Positions 34,061 through 44,828 of a stretch of 64,000 nucleotides of DNA are shown one piece after another. The notes beneath the pieces were generated by a model. The model did not search any database. It was not told where the DNA came from and saw nothing but the letters and a program-made list of their open reading frames with translations. The stretch is taken from positions 1 to 64,000 of the forward strand of contig JANLFV010000006.1 of NCBI GenBank assembly GCA_024653345.1, read 5' to 3'. Numbering within the stretch: the stretch's first letter is position 1; every line of letters begins with the position of its first letter. This DNA is from Candidatus Acetothermia bacterium (GTDB taxonomy: Bacteria; Bipolaricaulota; Bipolaricaulia; RBG-16-55-9; JANLFV01). The position numbers were made by a program, and so were the translations under genes.

Positions 34061-36154
34061 TTATCGCCCCCTCAGAATCTCCTCTTTTCTCGCCGGCGGG
34101 ACGGGCTCGTAGCGGGCGAACTTCAGGGAGTAGACCGCCCGCCCCTGGGTGAGGGAGCGGAGGCGCGTGGCATATCCGAAGGTCTCCGCCAGCGGGACCT
34201 CGGCCCGCAAGATCTGGGTGGAGTTGCGGCTCTCGATCGCCTTGACCTCGCCCCGGCGGACCTTGACATCATCGACCACCTCGCCCAAATACTCGTTGGG
34301 GGAGATGATCTCCACCTCCATGATCGGCTCGAGCAGCGTCGCCCCGCCCCGGCGGAGCGCGGCGTGGAGCGCCCGCGCCCCGGCGGTCTTGAAGGCCAGG
34401 TCGCTCGAGTCGACCGGGTGGAAGGAGCCCCCGACGAGGGTGGCCTTGATGTCGATCACCGGGTAGCCGGCGAGCGGGCCGCTCTGCATCGCCTCCTCGA
34501 TCCCCTGCCGGACGGAGGGGATGAACTCCTGGGGGATCAGGCCGCCCTTGATCTTCTCCTCGAAGATGAATCCCTGGCCCCGCTCGAGCGGGGCGAACTT
34601 GATGATCACATGGGCATACTGCCCTCGCCCGCCGGTCTGCTTCACGAACCGCTCCTCGATCTCCACCGGCTCGAGGAGCGTCTCCTTGTAGGCGACCTCC
34701 GGTCGGCCGACATGGGCCGCGACCTTGAACTCCCGCGTGAGCCGATGGATGAGGATCTCGAGGTGGAGCTCGCCCATCCCGGAGATGATCGTCTGGTTCG
34801 TCTCAGCGTCCACGCGGAACTTGAAGGTCGGGTCCTCCGCCGCCAGCTTGTGGAGGGCCTCGGTCAGCCGCTTCTCCTCCGACTCCATTTGGGGCTCGAT
34901 CGCGGCGGAGAGGACCGGCTCGGGGAACTCGATCTTCTCCAAGATGATCGGGTCGTCGGGGTCGCAGAGGGTCTCGCCGGTGGTCAACTCCCGCGGCCCG
35001 ACCACGGCCACGATGTCCCCGGCCACGGCGGACTCGATCTCGGTCCGATCGTTCGCGTGCATGTGGAAGATCCGGGAGATCCGCTCCTTCAAGCCCCGGG
35101 TGGAGTTGAGGAGGGCCTTTCCCCGCTCGAGCCGCCCGGAGTAGACCCGCAAGAAGACGAGCCGCCCCGTGTATTCGTCGGTCACGACTTTGAAGGCCAG
35201 GGCGGCCAGCGGCTCGTTCGGGTCGGCGTGGCGGACCTTCTCCCCTTGGCGACGGTCGCCATTCTGCCCCTCCCACCAGATCCCGCGAACCGGCGGGACA
35301 TCGAGGGGCGAGGGGAGATAGGCGACGATCGCGTCCAGGAGCGGCTGAATCCCGACGTTCTTCAGCGAGGCCCCCCCTAAGACGGGGACATAGCCGTGGC
35401 CGAGGGTGGCCTGCCGGATGAGCAGGCGGAGCCGCTCCTCCCCGAACTCCCGATTCTCCAGAAAGTCCATCAGTGCCCCCTCATCGACCTCCGCCAGCCG
35501 CTCGAGGAGAGCCTCCCGGAATGCGCGGGCCTCCGCTTCCATCTCCTTGGGAATGGGAAGGTATTCATACCGCTCACCCTGGCTCGCCTCGTCCCAACGG
35601 ATGAGCTTCATCTTCACCAGATCGATCATGCCCCCCAGGTCTGGCCCGCTTCCGTAGGGGATCTGGAGAGGGAGAGGAACAGCGGAGAGGCGCTCGCGGA
35701 TCATCTCCATCGTCTGAGTGAATTGGGCCCCGACGCGGTCGAGCTTGTTGATGAACGCTAACCTGGGAACCCTATACTTATCGGCCTGGCGCCAGACCTT
35801 CTCCGACTGGGACTCGACCATGTCCACCCCGGAGAAGATGACGATCGCCCCGTCGAGCACTCGGAGGGAGCGCTCGACCTCCGCGGTGAAGTCCACATGG
35901 CCGGGGGTGTCGATGATGTTGATCCGGTGATCTCGCCAGAAGCAGGTCGTGGCGGCCGAGGTGATGGTAATCCCCCGCTGGCGCTCCTCCTCCATCCAGT
36001 CCATCTCGGTCGTCCCCTCGTCCACATTCCCCAGCTTGTGGGTCCGCCCGGTGAAATAGAGGATCCGCTCGGTGGTCGTCGTCTTCCCCGCGTCGATATG
36101 GGCGACGAACCCGATGTTCCTGACCCTCTCAATGCGATAGTTTCCCTCTTCCAT
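34061..36154 (-). CDS. fusA: Elongation factor G
   Basis: GTPase driving translocation and ribosome recycling. G1 AHIDAGKTTTTERIL, switch II DTPGHVDF, and NKLDRVGA are present; domains IV-V carry GRGQYAHV and NEYLGEVVDDVKVRRG. Length 697 aa is typical of EF-G1. Sits between rpsG and rpsJ. Confidence 0.95.
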   Translation of the reverse strand: MEEGNYRIERVRNIGFVAHIDAGKTTTTERILYFTGRTHKLGNVDEGTTEMDWMEEERQRGITITSAATTCFWRDHRINIIDTPGHVDFTAEVERSLRVLDGAIVIFSGVDMVESQSEKVWRQADKYRVPRLAFINKLDRVGAQFTQTMEMIRERLSAVPLPLQIPYGSGPDLGGMIDLVKMKLIRWDEASQGERYEYLPIPKEMEAEARAFREALLERLAEVDEGALMDFLENREFGEERLRLLIRQATLGHGYVPVLGGASLKNVGIQPLLDAIVAYLPSPLDVPPVRGIWWEGQNGDRRQGEKVRHADPNEPLAALAFKVVTDEYTGRLVFLRVYSGRLERGKALLNSTRGLKERISRIFHMHANDRTEIESAVAGDIVAVVGPRELTTGETLCDPDDPIILEKIEFPEPVLSAAIEPQMESEEKRLTEALHKLAAEDPTFKFRVDAETNQTIISGMGELHLEILIHRLTREFKVAAHVGRPEVAYKETLLEPVEIEERFVKQTGGRGQYAHVIIKFAPLERGQGFIFEEKIKGGLIPQEFIPSVRQGIEEAMQSGPLAGYPVIDIKATLVGGSFHPVDSSDLAFKTAGARALHAALRRGGATLLEPIMEVEIISPNEYLGEVVDDVKVRRGEVKAIESRNSTQILRAEVPLAETFGYATRLRSLTQGRAVYSLKFARYEPVPPARKEEILRGR

Positions 36155-36177
36155 TGCGCTTCTCCTCGCTCAGGGGT

Positions 36178-36654
36178 TCACCAGCGATAGTGGGCGAAGG
36201 GCCGGCTGGCCTCGGCCATCCGATGGACCTCTAGCTTCTTCTCGTAGGCCTTCCCCTCCTTGTTCGCCGCGGCGATCAGCTCGGCGGCAAGCCGTTCGAA
36301 CATCGTCCGCTCCGTCCGGGCCCGGCTGGCCTGGGCGATCCACTTGAGGGCGAGGGCCCGCTGGCGCTCCGGCGGGACCTCGAAGGGGACCTGGTAGGCC
36401 GCGCCGCCGACGCGCCGCGAGCGGGTCTCGAGCTTGGGGGAGCAGTTCTCCAGGGCCTTATTGAAGACATCGAGCGCGGGCTGGCCGGTCTTCTCCTCCA
36501 CCAGCTCCAGGGCGCGATAGACGATCTTCCGGGCGAGCGACTTCTTCCCCTCCCGCATCACATAGTTGATGAGCTTCTCCACCACCTGGCTGTTGTATCT
36601 CAGGTCCGGGGCAATCTCCCGCCCGGGGAACATCTTCGCCACTGCCTCCATCAC
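36178..36654 (-). CDS. rpsG: Ribosomal protein S7 (uS7)
   Basis: Head-assembly protein. PDLRYNSQVVEKLINYVMREGKKSLA, VGGAAYQVPFEVPPERQRALALKW and the C-terminal MAEASRPFAHYRW are diagnostic. The frame begins at a GTG abutting the rpsL stop; ATGs at 36651 or 36633 are alternatives. Length up to 158 aa. Confidence 0.95.
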   Translation of the reverse strand: MMEAVAKMFPGREIAPDLRYNSQVVEKLINYVMREGKKSLARKIVYRALELVEEKTGQPALDVFNKALENCSPKLETRSRRVGGAAYQVPFEVPPERQRALALKWIAQASRARTERTMFERLAAELIAAANKEGKAYEKKLEVHRMAEASRPFAHYRW

Positions 36655-37026
36655 CTAGCCTCCTCGCTTCGCCCCGTAGAGGGACCGGCCGCGCTTCCGG
36701 CCCTCGACCCCCGCGGCGTCGAGCGTCCCCCGGACAATGTGGTAGCGGACGCCGGGGAGGTCCTTCACCCGCCCGCCGCGGACCAGGACCATCGAGTGCT
36801 CCTGGAGATTGTGCCCCTCGCCCGGGATGTAGGCCGTCACATACTGGCCGTTGGAGAGCCGGACGCGGGCGACCTTGCGCAGGGCGGAGTTCGGCTTCTT
36901 CGGCGTTCGCGTAAATACCTTGGTGCAGACGCCGCGCTTCTGCGGAGCGCCGCTGAGCGCGACCGTCTTGCTCCGCTTCTCCTGCTTCTTCCGCCCCCGC
37001 CGCACTAACTGGTTCGCCGTTGGCAT
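36655..37026 (-). CDS. rpsL: Ribosomal protein S12 (uS12)
   Basis: Decoding-centre protein. [33 protein letters not shown] is standard with the Lys of KKPNS (wild-type with respect to streptomycin). Length 123 aa. First gene of the ribosomal run, with CAGGAGGA upstream. Confidence 0.95.
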   Translation of the reverse strand: MPTANQLVRRGRKKQEKRSKTVALSGAPQKRGVCTKVFTRTPKKPNSALRKVARVRLSNGQYVTAYIPGEGHNLQEHSMVLVRGGRVKDLPGVRYHIVRGTLDAAGVEGRKRGRSLYGAKRGG

Positions 37027-37092
37027 AAAGATCCTCCTGGATACAACTGAGGTGATCGGGGAAGATACTACTGATTCCCTGCCGTAGGCGGT

Positions 37093-37121
37093 ATTATAGA
37101 GAAAAAGCCCGCCCCTGTCAA
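37093..37121 (-). promoter_or_regulatory. Perfect consensus promoter of the ribosomal super-operon
   Basis: TTGACA (37121-37116), a 17-nt spacer, TATAAT (37098-37093): an exact sigma-70 consensus. The -35 contains the rpoC stop codon. Predicted start about 37086, leaving a leader of about 60 nt before rpsL. All genes from rpsL to the zincin at 19329 follow without a strand change or a gap above about 36 nt. Confidence 0.85.
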
Positions 37122-40100
37122 GGGAGCGCTGCCTGCCGCGAGAAGCCCGTTCCCGCAGGGATCTTCTTCCCGACGATGATGTTCGGCTTCAGCCCCTCGA
37201 GCCAGTCGACCTCGCCGCGGAGCGCGGCCTCAGCGAGGACGGTCGTCGTCCGCTGGAAGGAGGCGGCGGAGAGGAAAGACTTCGTCTCGAGCGCCGCCTT
37301 CGAGATCCGGAGCATCACCCGCTCACCGAGCGGGAGGCGCCACTCCTTGATCCGGACCTGTTCCGCCCCAGCGCCCCGGTCGACGGTGAGCTCGCTCACC
37401 CCGGCCTGAACGAGCTGCTGGAGCAGCTCCTCCGTGAGCACCGTCCCCTTCGTCGCCACCACCCGGTCGCCGAGCTCGACGTCCGCGAGCAGGACCTTCC
37501 CCACGAGGGCCTCGCGGCTCTCCCGCATCTGGCGATTCTCCCGCTGGAGCCGCTCCCGCTCGGCGTTGAACTCCTCGAGGACCACGAGCTGGTTCGGGAA
37601 GAACCGGGAGTCCCCCGGCTCCTCGATCCGGACATTATTCAGCATCTGGTGGATCACTAGCTCGATATGCTTGTCGTTGATGTCGACGCCCTGGCTCTTG
37701 TAGACCTTGTGGATCTCGGTGAGGAGGTATTCCCTCGCCCGCTCTACGCCCGCGACCTTGAGGAGGAAGTGCGGAGAGGTGACGCCCTTGGAGAGGAGGT
37801 CGCCGCGGCGGACCTTGTCCCCGACGCGAACGACGGGCGAACTGGCCGCGGGGAGCTCGACCTTGCTCTCGTAGTGGAAGCTGATCTCCGCTAGTCCATC
37901 TCGCTCGTGGACCTTGTCCACCACAACCCAATCGCGCTCCGGGAGGTTCCGCAGGCGGAAGAGCGGCTCGCCCTTCTCCAGATGGGCCCCCTCGTCCTTG
38001 AGCAGCTCCAGGTCGGGAGTGAGCAGGAGGGCCTTGCCCCCGTTCTGGGGCTGACAGATGATCACCTCATCGTCGCGGAGGTAGACCTGACCGCTCTGCT
38101 CGGCCTTGAGCTTGATGGGGATGGAGCGGGTGGTGAGCTTCTCCCCCTGCTTGACCTTGGCGCCGACCTGGACCTGGCAGCGCGCCCCGCGGGGGATCGG
38201 GTGCTCGATCCGCTGCCCGCGCGTGTCCTTGATGATGATCGCCCGCTTCCCGTTCTGGACGATCTCCTCGACCACCCCGTCGCTCTGGGCCACGGTCGGC
38301 TCCTCATTGTAAGGGGCGACGATCTCGGTTCCCACCTCGACCCACTGGCCGTCCTTCAGCTTCACCTCCGCCCCGGGCGGCAAGCGGTAGCGGAGGCCCC
38401 CTTCCTGGGGGTTGAGGATCAGCAGCCTCTTCCGGCCATTCTGCTGGATGATCCGCAGCTCGCCGCTCGCCGGGCTGGTCCGCGAGATCAGCTCGCCCAG
38501 CGGGAGCTGGTCGCCGGGCTTCACCCGGCAGATGGCCGCGGGGACGGTAATCCTCTTCTCTTCGCCTCGGATCCGGACGAGCTGCGTCCCCTGAGGGGTG
38601 GCCTCGAAGCCGACGATGTTCCCGTTGATATCAGCGATCTTCCCCTCGGCCGAGCGGAGCGCCTTCCGGGCCTCGAAGAGCTCCTCCGCGCGCGGGAGGC
38701 CTTGGGTGATGTCCAGCCCCGCCACCCCGCCGGTGTGGAAGGTCTTCATCGTCAACTGAGTCCCCGGCTCGCCGATCGACTGGGCCGCGATCACCCCCAC
38801 GGCCGTCCCGAGGGCGACGAGCTTGTGGTTCGAGAGGTCGAGCCCGTAGCACTTCTGGCAGACCCCTCGCCGCACCTCGCAGGTCATGGGCGAGCGGATC
38901 ACGATGTTCGGGCGGACGGTCACCTCGCGAACGCCGCTCTCGCGGAGCCGCTCGGCCAGATACTCGTTGATCAGCTCGTCCTGACGGACCAAGACGAAGT
39001 TCTCCCGCGGATCGCGGATGTCGGCCACGCTCTTCATCCCGATCACTCGATCGAGGAACTTCGGGTCGTCCGTCTTGACGGTGAACTGCATCTTGCCCAG
39101 CTTGCTCGCCTTCTCCTTTGTGATCAGCTCGCCCCGCTCGAGGTAGACCTCCCCGTCATAGCGGATCTCCTGGGCCGCAACCCGGCCGTAGATCCGCTCC
39201 TCGATCGTCTCCATCACCTCGCCCCGGCCGTAGTAGAGGGGATCGATCTCGATCCCGTTGGCCGTCCTGCAGTCCTCCTCCTTGACGATCAATTCCTCCG
39301 TGGCATCGACGAGCCGCCGGGTGAGGTAGCCGGAGTCGGCGGTCTTCAGGGCCGTGTCGGCCGTGCCCTTCCGCCCGCCGTGGGTGGAGATGAAGTATTC
39401 GATGACATTCAAGCCCTCGCGGAAATTGGACTTGACCGGCATCTCGATGATCCTCCCGGTCGGGTCGGCCATCGGGCCGCGGATCCCCGCGAGCTGGGTC
39501 ACCTGCGTGGCGCTCCCTCGGGCGCCGGAGCGGACGATTGAGTAGACCGGGTTGAAGCGGGCGCGGGCGAAGTTCCGCATTGTCGCCTCCCGGACGCGGT
39601 CGACGGTCTCGCGCCAGACCTTGATGACCGCCTCCTTCCGCTCCTCTTCCGTGGCGAGGCCTCGCTCGTAGTCCTCATTGATCCTGGCCACCTGCTCCTC
39701 GGCCCGGCGGAGCAACTCCTCCTTCTCCGGCGGGATGAGCGCATCCATGATCGAGATCGTCAGCCCCGACTGGGTGGCGACATGGAAGCCCAGCTCCTTC
39801 AGGTCGTCGAGGAGCTGGACCGTCCGCTCCAGGCCGTGGCGATGGTAGCACTCCATCAAGACCCGCTCGATATCCTTGCCGGTGAACACCATGTTGAAGT
39901 TCCGCAGATCCTGGGGGAAGAGGAGGTTGAGCTTCACCCTGCCGAGGGTGGTCTCGAGGATCTTCCCCTCGAGGCGGACCTTGATCGGGGTGTGGAGGGT
40001 GATCAGCCGCTCCTCGTAGGCCCGCTCAGCCTCGCGGACGCTGGCGAACGCCATCCCCTTCCCCGGAGCCTCGGGGTCCTCCAGGGTGAGGTAGTAGTAG

Positions 40101-42034
40101 GCGAAGATCAGGTCCTGGGCCGGCTCGGAGAGCGGCTCACCCCGGGCCGGAGAGAGGATGTTCTTCGAGGAGAGCATCAGCTCGCGGGCCTCTTGGATCG
40201 CCTCCTTGGTGAGCGGGAGATGGACCGCCATCTGGTCCCCGTCGAAGTCGGCGTTGTAGGGCGGGCAGACGAAGGGGTGGATCTGGATGGCGTCCCCATC
40301 GACTAGGATCGGCTCGAACGCCTGGATCCCCAGGCGATGGAGGGTCGGAGCCCGGTTCAACAGCACGGGATGCTCCTTGATCAGCTCCTCGAGGATGTCC
40401 CAGACCTGGGGCATCTCCCCCGAGAGGGCCTTATTCTTGATCTCGTCATAGTTGCTGATCAGCCTCGTCTCGAGCCGGTTGAGGATGAACGGCTTGAAGA
40501 GCTCGAGGGCCATCTTCTTGGGGATCCCGCACTGGTGGAGCTTGAGCTTCGGGTTGACCACGATCACCGCTCGGCCGGAGTAGTCGACCCGCCTCCCCAA
40601 GAGGTTCCGGCGGAGCCGGCCATGCTTCCCCTGGATCCGCTCGGAGAGGGAGAGCAAGGGCCGGTTATCCCGCCCGAGGATCGCGTTCTCCTTCTTCTCG
40701 TTGTAGATCAGGGCATCGACCGCCTCCTGGAGCATCCTTCGCTCATTTCGCAAGATCACCTGGGGCGCGCCCATCTCCATCAGCTTCTTCAAGCGGTTGT
40801 TCCGGTTGATGATCCGCCGGTAGAGGTCGTTGAGGTCGGTGGTGGCGAACTTTCCCCCCTCGAGCTGGACGATCGGCCTGAGCGAGGGCGGGAGGACGGG
40901 GATGACCTCCAGGACGATGTCCTGGGGGCGATTCCCCGACTTCCTCAGCTGCTCCACGATCTCGAGCCGCTTCTGGAGCCGCGTCCGCTGCGTATCGGCC
41001 GAGGCGGCGGCGATCTCCTCCTTGAGCTGCGCGCTCAGGCTCTCGAGGTCCAGGCTCTCCAGAACACCCTTGACGCCCAGTGCCCCGGTCTGGGCCTCGA
41101 ACTGGCCCCTGTAGGCCAGCTCATAGGCCCGCTTCTCCAGCTCCCAGATCTGGTCCCCCACCTTGAGCGGGATCTCCGGGTTCTTCACCTTGGTCACGAG
41201 GAAGAGGAGGTTGTCGACCTCATCGATGAGCCGCTCGGCCTCCAGGTCGGGATAGATGGTCTTAAAGAGCTTGAACTTCATCTCCGAGATGACCTCGGCC
41301 TTGGTGGGAGCCGCGGCTAGGGCAGTTCCTTCCTCGACCTCCGCTCCATCCTCCACGAGGACCTCCGCCTCGGGCGAGAGCGGATACTCCTCCTCGCCGA
41401 CGCGAAGCAGGACGATCTCCTCGCCGTTCTCCAGCTTCCGCCTTGCCAAGGAGACCCGACCGCTATTGCGCGCGATGACCTCGGGGGCTCGGGAGACCAC
41501 ATAGGCCGGCTCGGCCACCAGTTCCTTCCGCCGGGAGAGGATGTCGAACTCCATCTTCGAGAGCAGCTCTCCGGCCTCGAGCTCGGGCTCAGAGGAGGAA
41601 ATGATGATGAACTGCTCCTGGCGGAGCGGCTCGGTCTCGTAGTAGATGATCCGCCGGAGGATGTTCCGCTTGACCCCCAGGAGGATCGAGAGCGGGGAGG
41701 AGATCCCCTGGATGAACCAGAAGTGGACCACCGGGCTAGCCAGGGTGATGTGGCCCATGTTCACCCGGCGGACGGAGCTGTCCGTGACCAGGACATGGCA
41801 CTTCTCGCAGACGATCCCTTCGAACTTCCGCCCACGATACTTCCCGCAGGCGCACTCATAGTCGTTGATTGGGCCGAAGATCTCCTCGGCGTAGAGCCCG
41901 CCCCGCTCGGGCTTGTGGGTCCGGTAGTTGATCGTCTCCGACTCCGTGACCTCCCCCTTCGACCAACTGCGGATCTCCTCAGGGGAGGCCAGGCCGATCC
42001 TCACTCGGGCAATGTCCTCAGGGCTGGTAATCAT
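37118..42034 (-). CDS. rpoC: RNA polymerase beta' subunit
   Basis: Catalytic subunit of RNA polymerase. The first zinc site is CACG...CEKC (residues 61-79), the metal-binding loop is [12 protein letters not shown] near residue 595-605, and a second four-Cys site lies around CRTANG...[11 protein letters not shown]. The length of 1638 aa exceeds E. coli (1407) because of extra segments in the N-terminal third and before the C-terminal helices, somewhat like Thermus. rpoB is not upstream; rpoC directly follows a Mut7-C gene whose TAG abuts this ATG. The 3' end holds the ribosomal promoter. Confidence 0.95.
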   Translation of the reverse strand: MITSPEDIARVRIGLASPEEIRSWSKGEVTESETINYRTHKPERGGLYAEEIFGPINDYECACGKYRGRKFEGIVCEKCHVLVTDSSVRRVNMGHITLASPVVHFWFIQGISSPLSILLGVKRNILRRIIYYETEPLRQEQFIIISSSEPELEAGELLSKMEFDILSRRKELVAEPAYVVSRAPEVIARNSGRVSLARRKLENGEEIVLLRVGEEEYPLSPEAEVLVEDGAEVEEGTALAAAPTKAEVISEMKFKLFKTIYPDLEAERLIDEVDNLLFLVTKVKNPEIPLKVGDQIWELEKRAYELAYRGQFEAQTGALGVKGVLESLDLESLSAQLKEEIAAASADTQRTRLQKRLEIVEQLRKSGNRPQDIVLEVIPVLPPSLRPIVQLEGGKFATTDLNDLYRRIINRNNRLKKLMEMGAPQVILRNERRMLQEAVDALIYNEKKENAILGRDNRPLLSLSERIQGKHGRLRRNLLGRRVDYSGRAVIVVNPKLKLHQCGIPKKMALELFKPFILNRLETRLISNYDEIKNKALSGEMPQVWDILEELIKEHPVLLNRAPTLHRLGIQAFEPILVDGDAIQIHPFVCPPYNADFDGDQMAVHLPLTKEAIQEARELMLSSKNILSPARGEPLSEPAQDLIFAYYYLTLEDPEAPGKGMAFASVREAERAYEERLITLHTPIKVRLEGKILETTLGRVKLNLLFPQDLRNFNMVFTGKDIERVLMECYHRHGLERTVQLLDDLKELGFHVATQSGLTISIMDALIPPEKEELLRRAEEQVARINEDYERGLATEEERKEAVIKVWRETVDRVREATMRNFARARFNPVYSIVRSGARGSATQVTQLAGIRGPMADPTGRIIEMPVKSNFREGLNVIEYFISTHGGRKGTADTALKTADSGYLTRRLVDATEELIVKEEDCRTANGIEIDPLYYGRGEVMETIEERIYGRVAAQEIRYDGEVYLERGELITKEKASKLGKMQFTVKTDDPKFLDRVIGMKSVADIRDPRENFVLVRQDELINEYLAERLRESGVREVTVRPNIVIRSPMTCEVRRGVCQKCYGLDLSNHKLVALGTAVGVIAAQSIGEPGTQLTMKTFHTGGVAGLDITQGLPRAEELFEARKALRSAEGKIADINGNIVGFEATPQGTQLVRIRGEEKRITVPAAICRVKPGDQLPLGELISRTSPASGELRIIQQNGRKRLLILNPQEGGLRYRLPPGAEVKLKDGQWVEVGTEIVAPYNEEPTVAQSDGVVEEIVQNGKRAIIIKDTRGQRIEHPIPRGARCQVQVGAKVKQGEKLTTRSIPIKLKAEQSGQVYLRDDEVIICQPQNGGKALLLTPDLELLKDEGAHLEKGEPLFRLRNLPERDWVVVDKVHERDGLAEISFHYESKVELPAASSPVVRVGDKVRRGDLLSKGVTSPHFLLKVAGVERAREYLLTEIHKVYKSQGVDINDKHIELVIHQMLNNVRIEEPGDSRFFPNQLVVLEEFNAERERLQRENRQMRESREALVGKVLLADVELGDRVVATKGTVLTEELLQQLVQAGVSELTVDRGAGAEQVRIKEWRLPLGERVMLRISKAALETKSFLSAASFQRTTTVLAEAALRGEVDWLEGLKPNIIVGKKIPAGTGFSRQAALP

Positions 42035-42493
42035 CTATTCACCTCTCTTGCTGCTGATCCTCTCTATCTCCGCCAGGGCCTGGGCAAAGTGCGACCCCTT
42101 CCAGTAGACCCGCCCGCACTCGGGGCAGCGGCCGAACTCCTCTTGCGTCGCCAGGATGAAGGGCGAGACCCCATCCTCGACCTCGGCGCGACTCACCCGC
42201 TCCAGCGCGGCGTTGCACTCGAGGCACCTGGTGAAGAGGCCGCTGGAGTCGAGCGGCACGGCCTCCGCCAGCTCGCGGAGCTGCTCGCGCCAATCGTCGG
42301 AGGAGATGAGAATCCCTCGACAGCGCCGGCGCAACTCCTCATCCCTGGTGAGCAAGATCCGTCCCTCAGCGCGGGCAAGGTCGAGCAACTCCTCGTCCCC
42401 CAGATCGCGGTAGTAGAGCACATCATAGCCGAGGATGCGGAGCCACTTCGCCAGCTTGCCCAGCATCGTATCGGCAAGGAATCTCATCTCCAC
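42035..42493 (-). CDS. Mut7-C RNase-domain protein with zinc ribbon
   Basis: PIN-like Mut7-C family. The N-terminus RFLADTMLGKLAKWLRILGYDVLY and the acidic ILLTRDEEL segment are diagnostic; a C-terminal zinc ribbon is formed by CLEC and CPEC. Length 152 aa. A role in RNA degradation is predicted for the family but not well established in bacteria. Zero spacing to rpoC suggests coupled expression with RNA polymerase. Confidence 0.85.
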   Translation of the reverse strand: MEMRFLADTMLGKLAKWLRILGYDVLYYRDLGDEELLDLARAEGRILLTRDEELRRRCRGILISSDDWREQLRELAEAVPLDSSGLFTRCLECNAALERVSRAEVEDGVSPFILATQEEFGRCPECGRVYWKGSHFAQALAEIERISSKRGE

Positions 42494-42520
42494 CCTGCAG
42501 ACCTGGGGGGCAAGGGGCTC

Positions 42521-42766
42521 TCATCCTTCCTGAGCTGCCTTCTCTTCCTCCCTCTCCGGAGCGCGACGATGGTTGCCCCCGCCGTTCCGGCGGTAGTCGG
42601 TTGAGTGGAACCCGCTCCCCTTGTAAACCACCCCGACGCGCGAGATCTCCCGCCGGGCGGCGAGCTTCCCACACCTGGTGCAAATCTTCAAAGAGTCGTT
42701 GTGGAACGGCTCCAGCAATGTAAAGGCATGACCACACTCATCGCAGTGATAGCGATAGAGCGGCAT
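42521..42766 (-). CDS. FmdB-type zinc ribbon protein
   Basis: MPLYRYHCDECGHAF and the CTRCG pair form the small N-terminal zinc ribbon of the FmdB family, followed by a Gly/Glu-rich tail. Length 81 aa. Members are proposed regulators, but function is unproven. It is the first gene before the Mut7-C gene and rpoC; a good Shine-Dalgarno (AGGAGGG) precedes it. Confidence 0.85.
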   Translation of the reverse strand: MPLYRYHCDECGHAFTLLEPFHNDSLKICTRCGKLAARREISRVGVVYKGSGFHSTDYRRNGGGNHRRAPEREEEKAAQEG

Positions 42767-42841
42767 CTTTCCCTCCTGAAGCTCTGTTTGTTCTCACATT
42801 CAAAAGGAAAGTTACCCCGGCCCAGGCCAGGGCTACCTCGA

Positions 42842-44824
42842 CTAGTATAACGAAATCCGGCGGTTTTTCAAGGGGTAGGGCGAAGATTCAGAGCCCAAAA
42901 GGAAATCCCCCTGGGAGGCCCCGATCGCCCCCGCCAAGTCCTCAGCGGGAAGCTCGGCCAGGAAGCGCGAGGGCGGGTTCTCCATCAGCATCCCGCAGAG
43001 AGAGCGCTGCACGGCATAGCAGAGGTATAGCCGGGCCTTGGCTCGCGTCATCCCGACATAGAGCAGGCGGCGCTCCTCCTCCAAGTCCCCGTCATCGAGC
43101 GCCCGGGCGTGCGGGAGGAGGCCCTCCTCCAAGCCGGTGATGAACACCGCCTCGAACTCCAGCCCCTTCGCCGCGTGGAGGGTCATCAAGGCCACCCTTC
43201 CCTCCTCGCCGCTGTAGCCGTCCGCCTCGGAGGCGAGCGCGAGCCACTCCAGGAACTCCTCGAGCCCGCCCTGGGCCTCGAACGCCCGCAGCTGAGCGAC
43301 CAACTCCCGGATGTTCCCCAACCGCTCCTCCGCGCCGCGCTCCTCCTCCAGGAAGCGGAGGTAGCCGGTCCGCTCCAGGACCGCCGTAGCGAGCTCGCTC
43401 GGCCCCAATTCCTCCGCGCGCAAACCCTCGAGCAGCTCGACGAACTCCCGCAGGCGGGCGGTCCGTGCCGGGCCGAGAAGGCCCTCGGCCACAACCCCTT
43501 TCAACCCATCCCAGATTGGGAGCCCTTTCTGCTGCGCATACCCTTTGATCGCGGCGATCGCCCCCTCCCCCAGGCCCCGTCTCGGCCGGTTGAGCACCCG
43601 GAAGAGGCTCAGCTCGTCCCCGGGGTTGAGGACGAGCCGGAGATAGGCAATGAGGTCCTTCACCTCCGCCCGCTCGTAGAAGCGGAGCCCTCGGACGACT
43701 TCGTAGGGGATCCGCCACCGGACGAAGGTCTCCTCCAGGGCGCGGGAGAGGGTGTTCACCCGGTAGAGCACGGCGATCTCGCCCCAGTCCAGGCCCTCGC
43801 TGTGGTGGAGGCGGTCGATCTCCGCGGCGATGTATTCCGCCTCATCCGTCCCGTCGCGCGCTGCATAGAGGTGGAGTGGCAGCCCCTCGCCTTTGACGGT
43901 CAGGAGCTCCTTCTCCTTCCGGATCTCGTTGTTGCGGATGAGGGCCTGAGCAGCCCGGAGGACCCGCCCCGGCGAGCGGTAGTTGAACCGGAGGCGGACG
44001 ACCTTAGCCCGGGGGAAGTCCTCCTCGAAGCGGAGGAGCCAGCTCGGATCGGCCCCCCGCCAGCTGTAGATCGCTTGGTCGTCGTCACCCACCACGCAGA
44101 TGTTCTCATATCGCTCCGCGATCAGCCGGGCGAACAGATACTGAGCATAGTTGATGTCCTGATACTCGTCGATGAGGATGAACCTGAACCGCTCACGATA
44201 CTCGTGCAGGACGGCGTGATTCTCCTGGAAGAGCCTGACTGTCAGCCCGATCAGGTCGGCGAAGTCGAGGGAGTTACTCCGCACCAGAGCCTCCTGGTAG
44301 CGCTTGTAAGCGTTGTAGATGGTCTTGAGGAGGAAGTCATCGAGCCTCTCCGCGTAGCGGCGCAAGAACTCCTCCGGGTCCCAGAGCTCGTCCTTCGCCC
44401 GCTCGATGAAGCTGGCGACCGAGGCGGGACTGAGGTGCTCCACCCCGAGCTCCTTCAGCGAAGAGGCGAGGAGCTCCCGCTGGTCCTGCTCATCGATGAT
44501 GGTGAAGTTCCGTTCGTAGCCGACGAGCTGAGCGCAGTCGCGGAGGATCCGGGCGCAGGTGGAGTGGAAGGTCCTGATCCAGGGGGTCTGCCGCTCGCCC
44601 AGCAGCCGCTCGACCCGCTCGCGCATCTCCTCCGCCGCCTTGTTGGTGAAGGTCACCCCGAGGATCTGCTGGGGCGGGACGCGGTAATGCCGGATGAGGT
44701 AGGCCATCCGCTCGGTGATCACCCGCGTCTTGCCGCTCCCAGCCCCGGCGATGATCAGGAGCGGCCCCTCACCGTGGGTCACCGCCTCGAGCTGATCGGG
44801 GTTCAGATCGTGGAGGCTCTCCAT
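42842..44824 (-). CDS. UvrD/PcrA-type superfamily 1 DNA helicase
   Basis: 3'-5' helicase for repair and for clearing proteins from DNA. Motifs: I (AGAGSGKTRVI, near residue 27), Ia (VTFTNKAAEEMRER), II (LIDEYQDINYAQY), III (VGDDDQAIYSWRGA), IV (FNYRSPGRVL), V (LMTLHAAKGLEFEAVF) and VI (LLYVGMTRAKARL). Length 660 aa; it lacks the long basic C-terminal tail of PcrA. Last gene of hpf-(PP-loop)-helicase; 4-nt gap to the upstream gene. Confidence 0.9.
   Translation of the reverse strand: MESLHDLNPDQLEAVTHGEGPLLIIAGAGSGKTRVITERMAYLIRHYRVPPQQILGVTFTNKAAEEMRERVERLLGERQTPWIRTFHSTCARILRDCAQLVGYERNFTIIDEQDQRELLASSLKELGVEHLSPASVASFIERAKDELWDPEEFLRRYAERLDDFLLKTIYNAYKRYQEALVRSNSLDFADLIGLTVRLFQENHAVLHEYRERFRFILIDEYQDINYAQYLFARLIAERYENICVVGDDDQAIYSWRGADPSWLLRFEEDFPRAKVVRLRFNYRSPGRVLRAAQALIRNNEIRKEKELLTVKGEGLPLHLYAARDGTDEAEYIAAEIDRLHHSEGLDWGEIAVLYRVNTLSRALEETFVRWRIPYEVVRGLRFYERAEVKDLIAYLRLVLNPGDELSLFRVLNRPRRGLGEGAIAAIKGYAQQKGLPIWDGLKGVVAEGLLGPARTARLREFVELLEGLRAEELGPSELATAVLERTGYLRFLEEERGAEERLGNIRELVAQLRAFEAQGGLEEFLEWLALASEADGYSGEEGRVALMTLHAAKGLEFEAVFITGLEEGLLPHARALDDGDLEEERRLLYVGMTRAKARLYLCYAVQRSLCGMLMENPPSRFLAELPAEDLAGAIGASQGDFLLGSESSPYPLKNRRISLY
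42844..42871 (-). promoter_or_regulatory. Promoter of the fmdB-mut7C-rpoC run
   Basis: TTGAAA (42871-42866), 16-nt spacer, TATACT (42849-42844), overlapping the 3' end of the helicase gene. Predicted start about 42837, a leader of about 71 nt. Confidence 0.5.
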
Positions 44825-44828
44825 GAGC

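Noticed and set aside
37907-39541. 544-codon open frame antisense to rpoC
   Set aside because: rpoC is unmistakable on the other strand; the frame is a codon-bias shadow.
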